From Gadus chalcogrammus (lineage: Eukaryota; Chordata; Actinopteri; Gadiformes; Gadidae), in contig NC_079431.1 of assembly GCF_026213295.1 (NCBI RefSeq), positions 12,648,360 to 12,712,359 on the forward strand: DNA of 64,000 nucleotides. Reading direction: 5' to 3'. The first letter of the stretch is position 1. Each line of letters begins with the position of its first letter. Below, piece after piece: positions 55,401-64,000 of the stretch. The position numbers were made by a program, and so were the translations under genes. The notes beneath the pieces are model-generated. The model had not been told where the DNA came from, made no database searches, and was given only the letters and a program-made list of their open reading frames with translations.

Positions 55401-58400
55401 GAGTAATTTGGCAGCTGGATCCCAGTCTAACTTTAATTGCACCCCTGTAGATTGAGGCCAAGCTCCAGGATTCTCTCTATATTTGAGTGCCGTAAATCAA
55501 TGCAACACAGGTGGTATACTTATGTGTGTGAGTTCCTACCCTTTCCAAAGTGTTACTAATGGTAAAGAGAAATTTTCTAGGCTTCTTTTCTGCCGGTTGA
55601 AGTCTGACTGCAGAAGGACCCTTGGCACTGAAAGTGTACGTATTCTGGAGAGCACAGCCCAGGACCCCTGCATCAGTGATGGCTTTACCTTCTCCTTAAA
55701 CGAACACAGAGCAACCACAGCTCATCTATGTATCTGCTTGTTTTTTTTTTTCTTCCCTAAGACTGCTATGTCTGTATGTAAGAAAGAGAGGAAACGTTTG
55801 TATCTGTAGGGCTTTTTTTTTTTCATTGTGATTCACATGTAAAGCCAACGGAAAGTAATGATCTATTCATTTGGTTTTAGAGTCAGGGTTAGCTGGCTGT
55901 GTATTGTGCTTGCTGTGTTTCTACGACAGTTGGTCCCAAGTCCACAGCCTAACGTATGTCCGGTTTTGTTGTTGGTGCTCTTTCGCGCAGGGGGCAAAAC
56001 GCCAGACCCAAAGATGCAAGTGAGGTCGTACATGGACGTCATGAAGGAGCAGCACCTGACCAAAGAGGAGGTTTGTTCTTGACTGTCTTATCCAAACTGT
56101 AGAAGTCAGGTTTACATCAAGGAAAATACCAAAATATCGATGACCTGTGAATTGAATGTGGCTGTATGCTTGCCCTCCTCCAGAAAGACATCCGACAGCA
56201 GATGGCAGAGAAGGCGAAAACGGGGGACCTGAAGGCAGTGAATGGCTCCGCCGCCGCCGCCGCAGCCAAGCGTAAACGTCGTTGGGACCAGACGGCTGAA
56301 GCGAACCAAACACCCACCAACACCACGCCCAAGAAGATGTCCAGCTGGGACCAGGCGGACTCCACCGCAGAGGTGACTGGCCTGATCTAATCAAATCAGA
56401 ACAATTGCTTGATCCATGCAGGAACAAGGGATGGGGGTTTTGTTTTCTTGCTCTGGACTTTATTGGGTCGTGGTATATACTTGTACTACTTTCAAAAGAT
56501 TGCAACAGTCGAATATCTTTTTGTCTTGCAGCAAACACCAGGGCATACCCCTGCACACACCCCCTCCAACAGTCGCTGGGACGAGACCCCCGGTCGGGCC
56601 AAAGGCAGCGAGACTCCAGGCGCCACCCCTAGCACTCGCATGTGGGACCCCACTCCGAGCCACACACCGGCCGGCGCTGCCACCCCCGGGAGGGACACCC
56701 CGGGCCACGCTACGCCCGGCCACGGAGGAGCCACGGGCAGCGTCCGCAAAAACCGCTGGGACGAAACCCCCAAGACGGAGCGCGAGACCCCCGGGCACGG
56801 GAGTGGATGGGCCGACACCCCCCGCACAGACCGTGGAGACGAGTCGGTGGGGGAGACGCCCACCCCAGGCGCCAGTAAGAGGAAGTCGCGTTGGGACGAG
56901 ACGCCCGCCAGTCAGATGGGATCCTCAACCCCAATGCTCACCCCGGGGAAGACGCCCATTGGAACACCGGCCATGAACATGGCAACCCCCACACCAGGTA
57001 AACCAAAGTTTCAGTCCTCCGTCTGTGGAAGCTGTGGTTATTACGGGCTGTGTCTTATGCCTTATTGTGTTGTCTCCAGGTCACCTGATGAGTATGACCC
57101 CAGAGCAGCTGCAAGCCTGGAGGTGGGAGAGAGAAATTGACGAAAGGAACAGGCCCCTTACGGATGAGGAGCTAGATGCCATGTTTCCAGAGGGCTACAA
57201 GGTACATTTTATTTAGAAATATCAATACAACTCCTTAAATGATACTGTGAAATACAATTAAAGTCTTATTTTTCTGTAACTTATTAAAACCTTTTTTTTC
57301 CCCATTTCTTTCTCCCGTAGGTGTTGCCTCCTCCAGCAGGCTACGTGCCCATCCGCACCCCGGCCCGCAAACTGTCTGCCACTCCCACTCCCATCGGGGG
57401 CATGACCGGCTTCCACATGCAGACGGAGGACCGCTCCATGAAGCAGATCAACGACCAGCCCTCCGGAAACCTCCCCTTCCTCAAGCCAGACGATATACAG
57501 TACTTCGACAAACTTCTTGTGAGTACTGCATCTTAATTTCAGCTCACAGATTGTGATCCAGACGTCTGTCATGTTAATTGGAGGTTCCTGATTTTAATTA
57601 CATGGTTTTAATGCGTTCGCGTCAGGTGGAGGTGGACGAGTCCACGCTGAGCCCCGAGGAGCAGAAGGAGAGGAAGATCATGAAGCTCCTGCTGAAGATA
57701 AAGAACGGCACCCCCCCTATGAGAAAGGTCAGTGTCTCTCTTGAACGCTACACTTGAGACTCTGTAGTAAGCTATTGGTTATGCTGCTGTGTGCCTCAGC
57801 CAGAAACATGAAACGTTCATCATGCATGAGTCATTTACAATTCCCTAATGACGTTCTTTGGGTTTGCAGGCGGCGCTGCGACAGATCACAGACAAGGCTC
57901 GAGAGTTTGGAGCTGGCCCCCTCTTCAACCAGATCCTCCCTCTGCTCATGTCCCCCACCCTAGAGGACCAAGAGCGCCATCTGCTGGTCAAAGTCATCGA
58001 CCGTATTCTCTACAAACTGGACGACCTGGTTCGACCCTATGTGCACAAGGTAGGTTATGAATCCTCTGAGGTTGTAAGTACAAAAAATCGGGGTACTTGT
58101 GGATGTTCTATAACTTTACTGATCTGAATTTGTTTCTACCAGATCCTGGTGGTGATTGAGCCCCTTCTGATTGATGAGGACTACTATGCCAGAGTGGAGG
58201 GCAGGGAAATCATCTCTAACTTGGCAAAGGTATGGAACAGTCATTCATCCCTCTTAATTCATGGTCCAGGTTCAATGTAATGTAAGAGGCCAACATGGTT
58301 TGTGCGAATCATTCTCGCCTGTTCGACCCCTCCATGGTCAGATCAGGGCTAGTACTTCGCTAGAGAGACGCCCACACGAGAGCTAGCAGAGAAGGCTCCC

Positions 58401-61400
58401 ATGTCCCTCTGTTCTCACCCTGCACCCGTTGGCCACATTACACAAACCAGTATAACACTTGGCTACCATCATGTGATTCCATCACCGGAAGCGCGTACTA
58501 TAACCAACCCTGCATATGGTATTCAATCCTTGCATCTGTATTAACCATTAATATTATTTCAACAACCCCCAAATGAAACCCTTTCTTCTCTGACCCGTTT
58601 TGCGTGCAGGCTGCCGGCCTGGCCACCATGATCTCCACCATGCGACCCGACATTGACAACATGGATGAGTACGTCAGAAACACTACCGCCAGGGCCTTCG
58701 CCGTGGTGGCGTCAGCCCTGGGCATCCCCTCGCTGCTGCCCTTCCTCAAAGCCGTGTGCAAGAGCAAAAAGTCCTGGCAGGCCCGACACACGGGCATCAA
58801 GATCGTGCAGCAAATCGCCATCCTCATGGGCTGCGCAATCCTGCCCCATCTCCGTAGCTTGGTCGAGATCATCGAGCACGGTGAGCGCCCGGGGCCCACC
58901 CAGCGGTGAAACAACAGATTGTCTCATAAAGGGCAATGTATGGTGATGCACTCTGGTATATACTGCGTGCCCTGACTGGCCTTGTGTTTGTGGTCCCAGG
59001 TCTGGTGGACGAGCAGCAGAAAGTCAGGACCATCAGCGCTCTGGCCATTGCTGCCCTGGCAGAGGCGGCCACTCCATACGGTATCGAGTCCTTCGACTCG
59101 GTCCTCAAGCCCCTCTGGAAGGGTATCAGACAGCACAGAGGAAAGGTAGCGTCAAAGCTCTCGAGGGACCTTATCAACCGTAGCCTTTTAGTGTTATAGG
59201 ATGAACTGTTACAACTGGTCATAGAAATATGCAAGATCATCACCCAGCGCTAAGCCTGTGAGTGGCTATAGTGTGTATAATTGCTTGCTAAAGACTCTCC
59301 TCTTTGAGGGCTGTTGCTGTCAGGAGAATGGTTGGATGTGAGACCGCTATATTCTGCTGCCAGTATCGGACAAACGTTGCATCATTATTTGTATTTACCT
59401 TTCAACTGAGTGAAGACTACCGTTGACACCATTTCCTCTGCCTGTTTTCAGGGTCTGGCAGCCTTCCTGAAGGCTATTGGCTACCTGATCCCCTTGATGG
59501 ATGCCGAGTACGCCAACTACTACACCAGGGAGGTGATGTTGATCCTCATCAGAGAGTTCCAGTCCCCCGATGAGGAAATGAAAAAGATTGTGCTCAAGGT
59601 AAGGTGGAGTATTCGATAATGACTGATTTGATGATCTGCGAATCATTCTCGCCTGTTCGACCCCTCCATGGTCAGATCAGGGCTAGTACTTCGCTAGAGA
59701 GACGCCCACACGAGAGCTAGCAGAGAAGGCTCCCATGTCCCTCTGTTCTCACCCTGCACCCGTTGGCCACAATTCTAGAGCCACTCCTGATGGCATGATG
59801 GTATATTTTTGTATTTTCCGGCTCTGACCTGAGCTTTTTGTCCTGTCCCCAGGTGGTGAAGCAGTGCTGTGGAACTGATGGTGTAGAGGCCAACTACATC
59901 AAGACAGAGATCCTGCCCCCCTTCTTCAAACACTTTTGGCAACACAGAATGGCTCTCGACAGACGTAACTACAGACAGGCAAGTTACAGTAAACCTTGAT
60001 ATAATAAACCTTGTATAAACTAAATTTATCTTGGAGAAAATGCACAAACTGAGTATTTTCATCCACGCTTTGTGAATGACCCCGGTCTGTTGTATTCCGT
60101 CCGCTCCAACAGCTGGTGGACACCACGGTGGAGCTGGCCAACAAGGTGGGCGCGGCGGAGATCATCTCGCGTATCGTGGATGACCTGAAGGACGAGGCGG
60201 AGCAGTACAGGAAGATGGTGATGGAGACCATTGAGAAGATCATGGGCAACCTGGGCGCCGCCGACATCGACCACAAGCTGGAGGAGCAGCTCATCGACGG
60301 CATCCTGTACGCCTTCCAGGAACAGACCACAGAAGTGAGTGTTATCTAATGCTCAGTAGCTGCCTTGGGGACAAGGACTATGCATTAGGTGCTTAATCAT
60401 GTAAAGGGACCCGCATAGCTTTGATTTATCTTTTAAACAATTTTGGGCCTGTAGTTACTCTTTGGAACCATGCTGTGTGCACTTTCGGAAAGTGTGTAGC
60501 ATCACTGCACTATACAGCCCAGGGTAAGCAGAGCCTTGTCACTCATTGCTGTGCCGTTCCCCCAGGATTCTGTGATGCTGAACGGTTTTGGCACCGTGGT
60601 GAATGCCCTGGGGAAGCGCGTGAAGCCATACCTGCCTCAGATCTGCGGTACCGTGCTGTGGCGTCTCAACAACAAGTCGGCCAAAGTACGGCAGCAGGCC
60701 GCCGACCTCATCTCTCGTACCGCCGTGGTCATGAAGACCTGTCAGGAGGTACGGCCCACTGTGACGAGGTTTGACTCTGAAGTCAGGAGAAGGTATGGTA
60801 GGAATTGTTTTCTGAACCTGTGTCATCTCCTTTGCAGGAGAAACTGATGGGTCACTTGGGAGTGGTGCTGTACGAGTACCTGGGAGAAGAGTATCCAGAG
60901 GTGCTGGGTAGCATCCTGGGAGCCCTGAAGGCCATCGTGAACGTCATCGGTACGTCCCATGCTGGTTCTCCCATCTCTCGTCATCTGTGGTTCATCGATG
61001 TCCCTCAAAGAAGTCCTCGTATAAAAATGACTCAGTCCTCTCCGTGGACATCTAGTGATGAGTGGCTCTGTCGTTCTAGGTATGCACAAGATGACTCCAC
61101 CAATCAAAGACCTGCTCCCACGTCTGACGCCCATCCTAAAGAATAGGCACGAGAAGGTGCAGGAGAATTGTATTGACCTGGTGGGCCGAATTGCTGACCG
61201 GTAAGTGTGTTAAGGATTGAAAATGATGTGGCTGACTGATGAATGACCGTGAAGTCTGTCCTAAGGCCTCCCACTTGAAGAGGTCAATGTTAAGAACCCT
61301 GGGTTTCTGTTTTATAGTGGAGCAGAGTACGTATCTGCCAGGGAGTGGATGAGGATCTGCTTTGAGCTGCTGGAGCTGCTCAAGGCTCACAAGAAGGCCA

Positions 61401-63241
61401 TCCGCAGAGCCACAGTCAACACCTTTGGTTACATCGCCAAGGCCATTGGGTGAGTGTGCAGAACCACACTAGCAGGCACTTGCCATCTAGATTAAGCCAT
61501 TAGCTTCAAGTCATTGTTACTGACCTTACATGGCCCCACCTCCCACAGCCCCCATGATGTCCTCGCCACCCTGCTCAACAACCTGAAGGTGCAGGAGCGA
61601 CAGAACCGTGTGTGCACCACCGTGGCCATCGCCATCGTCGCCGAGACTTGCTCTCCCTTCACCGTGCTGCCGGCGCTCATGAACGAGTACCGTGTGCCCG
61701 AACTTAACGTGCAGAATGGTGTTCTCAAGTCGCTGTCCTTCTTGTTTGAATACATCGGGGAGATGGGGAAGGACTACATCTACGCAGTCACGCCCCTGCT
61801 GGAGGATGCACTCATGGACAGGTATGGCCCTGGATTGCCTGAACTGACTAGCCTGTACTACCATGTTTAAGAATTGAAATGTGGGCTAACATGTTGCCTC
61901 CAATAGAAATGAAATTGCACAAATTGACCAGCACTAAGTCAGCTGTCCGGGTATCAGTGCCCGGTTCAGTGTTACAGTGCTGGGAGAGGAAGCCCTGTAA
62001 CTGCGACGGTTCTGCCGCCTCTGTTTTAGAGCTGGCTCTGCCGAAGCGTTGCAGGGTTCGACCCAACGAGAGTGGCCTGCGCTGAAACCCAGCGGCTCAG
62101 GCCTAGTGTCGGGTCACACAAAAAAAAAAATAAAGGAGACGCGTTCCCCAAAACATTCAAAATTGTTACCAGCCAAGGCATCTCGTCAGGCCTTATGATA
62201 TTTAATTGCAAAAAATAAAGTGCTGAGCGTTGTTCTGTTTTCCCCCCTTGGCAGAGACCTGGTCCACAGGCAGACGGCGAGCGCTGTGGTGCAGCACATG
62301 TCGCTGGGCGTCTATGGCTTTGGCTGCGAAGACTCCCTCAACCATCTGCTCAACTACGTGTGGCCCAATGTCTTTGAGACATCGCCCCACGTCATCCAGG
62401 CTGTCATGGGCGCCCTAGAGGGCCTGAGGGTAGCCATCGGGCCCTGCCGAATGCTCCAGTATTGCCTACAGGTAAGACCAAGAAGCCTGCTCATTGGCGG
62501 GGAATTGGATCTCAGAGCTAAAGCTTTTCAGTGGGCCAAGCTTCGCTGGCTGTACTTTACTGTAAAGTAACAATTTTGATGTTTGGTGAGCAAGTGTTGC
62601 TGTAGGGCGGTATTATGTAGTGCAGGTTCGGTCCAGGGGCGACCACAGCCTATACTTCTTATTTCATGGTCACGGTTCAACATCATGTAAGAGGACCACA
62701 TGGTTCATGCGAATCATTCTCGCCTGTTCGACCCCTCCATGGTCAGATCAGGGCTAGTACTTCGCTAGAGAGACGCCCACACGAGAGCTAGCAGAGAAGG
62801 CTCCCTTGTCCCTCTGTTCTCACCCTGCACCCGTTGGCCACATTACACAGCCCAGGTTAAAGCTTGGCTACCAGTAGCACGTACTATAACAAACCGTGCA
62901 TATGTCTGGTATTCAATGCTTGCATCTGAATTTACCTATTAACCCTTACTATTATTTGAAAATATTAAACCAATTTGTTCAACCACCCTTTCTTCTTTGA
63001 CCCGTTTTGAGTGCCGGGTGCCGGCCTGGCCACCATGATCTGCCTTGGTTTTTCGTAATCCATAACGCTTTGTCTCTCCCAGGGTCTGTTCCACCCAGCC
63101 AGGAAAGTGAGGGACGTCTATTGGAAGATCTACAACTCCATCTACATCGGCTCCCAGGACGCCCTCATCGCCCACTACCCACAGGTGTACAACGATGAGA
63201 AGAACCCCTTTGTCCGCTGCGAGCTGGAATACGTCTTGTAA
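51351..63241 (+). CDS. sf3b1: SF3B1, U2 snRNP splicing factor 3b subunit 1, complete
   Basis: Twenty-four coding exons: 51351-51378, 52110-52282, 52638-52739, 53957-54071, 55991-56070, 56184-56372, 56532-56997, 57080-57201, 57321-57518, 57626-57727, 57870-58049, 58143-58229, 58610-58880, 59000-59145, 59452-59598, 59853-59978, 60113-60334, 60566-60748, 60838-60949, 61080-61200, 61318-61449, 61549-61821, 62255-62471, 63083-63241. They join in one frame of 1316 residues (human 1304). The N-terminal third has the Thr-Pro/RWDETP repeats that bind U2AF-type UHM domains and are CDK targets. From about residue 490 come the HEAT repeats that grip the branch-point helix with PHF5A and p14. The cancer-hotspot lysine equivalent to human K700 is K712 (QQKVRT, exon 14), and K666 corresponds to K678. 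Introns are GT-AG except after exon 16, where the donor is GCAAGT. Introns 12, 15 and 23 each hold the same 134-nt element. Confidence 0.97.
51379..55990 (+). other. SF3B1 introns 1-4, no extra exon seen
   Basis: These introns separate five short 5' exons. Intron 2 contains an (AT)n array at 52356-52419. Introns 3 and 4 (1.2 and 1.9 kb) are AT-rich, with no further recognisable feature. A long open frame at 53951-54625 is read-through of exon 4 into intron 4. Confidence 0.6.
52356..52419. repeat. (AT)n array in SF3B1 intron 2
   Basis: Perfect AT array of about 32 units ending in an A run. Confidence 0.97.
58304..58437 (+). ncRNA. Candidate intronic structured RNA, copy 1 (SF3B1 intron 12)
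   Basis: This 134-nt segment starts GCGAATCATTCTCGCC and ends GTTGGCCACA. It is identical to the segment in intron 15 and has one mismatch to that in intron 23, while sequence outside it is diverged or unrelated. By-eye helices include GGGCTAG with CTA plus GCCC, GACC with GGTC, and CAGAG with CTCTG. An ACACGA (ANANNA-type) word lies mid-molecule and an ACA near the 3' end, as expected of an H/ACA snoRNA, but the hairpins do not fit that class cleanly. The word TAGTACTT and the GAGAC nearby resemble part of 5S rRNA, so a 5S-related origin is an alternative. Confidence 0.5.
59638..59771 (+). ncRNA. Candidate intronic structured RNA, copy 2 (SF3B1 intron 15)
   Basis: Identical over 134 nt to the copy in intron 12, in the same orientation as the host gene. 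Flanking bases are unrelated to those of the other copies, so the unit is sharply bounded. No target-site duplication is visible. It lies 40 bp after the exon 15 donor and 81 bp before exon 16. Confidence 0.5.
61952..62121 (+). ncRNA. Candidate H/ACA-like RNA in SF3B1 intron 22
   Basis: A strong 5' helix pairs GTTACAG (61971-61977) with CTGTAAC (61995-62001). The 3' part forms GACCC (62060-62064) with GGGTC (62111-62115). Inside it, an upper stem pairs GGCCTGCGCTG (62074-62084) with CAGCG and CAGGCC (62090-62103), leaving a two-sided internal loop. ACA follows the basal stem directly at 62116-62118. This is the layout of an H/ACA 3' hairpin. No convincing H box was found between the hairpins, and an A-rich tail follows. 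A tRNA-like SINE (GGTTCGACCC resembles a B box) is the alternative. Confidence 0.35.
62655..63052 (+). repeat. Duplicated intron 12/exon 13 start inside intron 23
   Basis: This block is homologous to 58247-58640. It contains CATGTAAGAGG, the 134-nt element, GGCTACCA, CGTACTATAAC, ATTCAAT and TTGCATCTG in the same order. It ends with the equivalent of the exon 13 acceptor and first coding bases (GCCGGCCTGGCCACCATGAT). The acceptor AG is lost: TGCAGGCTGCC has become TGCCGGGTGCC. Diverged exon-like remnant, not expected to splice. Confidence 0.85.
62709..62842 (+). ncRNA. Candidate intronic structured RNA, copy 3 (SF3B1 intron 23)
   Basis: It differs from the other two copies by a single A-to-T change (CCCTTGTCCC for CCCATGTCCC) with no length change. 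Unlike copy 2, its flanks match those of copy 1 imperfectly, because it lies inside a duplicated intron 12 block. Confidence 0.5.
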
Positions 63242-63683
63242 ATAGAAACTCACTTCTCCTTTCGCTCCATCTGCCTCATTCCTATCCACTCGTCACCCGT
63301 CCCACAATACCCACCGTAGAATCCTGTTTGATATGGACATGATTCTCTTTTTAAATAGTTTGTCGACAATCCCATACAAAACTCTTCAGTATATGTTGCC
63401 TGGCACCTATATCTTTTTGTATTGGTTAAATTAATGGAATTAAGACAAAATTCATCTGTATGTATCTTGTTTTGAACATGTTTCTGTTTTCGGTAAGGAA
63501 TGTCATATGAGGGCTTGAGGTAGCTATGGTTGAGCAATCATCCAATTATCCAGCATTGTCCAATTGTTTTTAAATATCCCAAGCTTTTTCTTCTGTGCAT
63601 TGGTAGGCTTCTACTGGCTGCTCCCTCCATTAGACTTCCACACACTGTTCTTATGAGACTGTTGCTTTATTTGAATGAATAAA
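63242..63683 (+). other. SF3B1 3' UTR (probable)
   Basis: From the TAA at 63239-63241 to an AATAAA at 63678-63683, followed about 15 bp later by a T- and G-rich stretch. It is AT-rich with no open frame of interest. The remaining bases to 64000 show nothing recognisable. Confidence 0.6.
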
Positions 63684-64000
63684 ATCTGTACAAAATTGGG
63701 TTTTGACTGATTTATTTAACATAACTACCCACTTTTTCCGATGTTTCCAGGAATGATATACGTAGTTGCTCAGGAATCAATTAATAAATGCATAGAAACT
63801 TGAAGCTGGTCTTCCCTTGTACGTACATGGGGATTAACGTAGATGTGGCGTCCCTGACTGTCATTTACTTGACGGCTGACCTCTTAGAACGGACCAGGGT
63901 CAATAGGGTAATTTTTCTGTTCTATTTTAACGGGTGATGCATGACATTGCTTTGTCGACAGCAATGTGGAAATCCTTTTTCAGGATTGAGGTTTCATGAA

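Noticed and set aside
58304..58437. Reading the 134-nt element as a box C/D snoRNA
   Set aside because: No conserved TGATGA/CTGA pair is shared by the three copies; the TGATGA before copy 2 is absent from the others.
63000..63058. An additional SF3B1 exon before exon 24
   Set aside because: It resembles the start of exon 13, but the acceptor AG is lost and no donor keeps frame; exon 23 joins exon 24 in frame without it.

Overview
This 64 kb window is vertebrate nuclear DNA, almost certainly from a ray-finned fish. It carries six protein-coding genes with ordinary multi-exon vertebrate structure. Their order matches a block known from human chromosome 2q33: PLCL1 (first coding exon only, minus strand), RFTN2 (plus), MOB4 (minus), HSPE1 (minus), HSPD1 (plus), COQ10B (minus), SF3B1 (plus). 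The human genes MARS2 and BOLL, which lie between RFTN2 and PLCL1, are not seen here. The extreme load of long perfect dinucleotide repeats, mostly (CA/GT)n of 60-140 bp, is reminiscent of gadiform (cod-like) fish, but that assignment is inference.

Layout: 1-3670 is intron 1 of PLCL1, whose first coding exon is at 3671-3850. 3851-12786 is a repeat-rich stretch with no gene seen, separating the head-to-head PLCL1 and RFTN2. RFTN2 occupies 12787-26019 in nine coding exons and meets MOB4 (eight exons, 28958-31693) tail to tail. HSPE1 (32163-34581) and HSPD1 (36555-40199) are head to head across a compact promoter with heat-shock-element-like pentamers and a perfect NRF1 palindrome. COQ10B (43023-50483) and SF3B1 (51351-63241) are also head to head, with CCAAT boxes and a cAMP-response element between them. 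The COQ10B introns hold two non-autonomous DNA transposons and a broken hAT-like fragment.

Functionally, HSPE1 and HSPD1 encode the two halves of the mitochondrial chaperonin, COQ10B a mitochondrial coenzyme Q-binding protein, SF3B1 the core U2 snRNP HEAT-repeat protein, MOB4 the phocein subunit of STRIPAK, RFTN2 a lipid-anchored raft protein and PLCL1 an inactive phospholipase C-like scaffold.

Most notable signals: (1) a 134-nt element present three times, essentially identical, in three introns of SF3B1, probably a structured non-coding RNA; two copies lie in a larger duplicated block that also copied the start of exon 13 into intron 23; (2) a one-base frameshift in the last HSPD1 exon that puts the Gly-Gly-Met tail out of frame; (3) UG/CA repeats directly against splice sites in RFTN2, MOB4 and COQ10B, including an RFTN2 exon framed by complementary (UG)n and (CA)n tracts; (4) a second structured RNA candidate in SF3B1 intron 22; (5) a GC-AG intron in SF3B1. 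Exon borders were placed by eye from splice signals, unbroken reading frame and remembered human family sequences; no alignment or database search was run.
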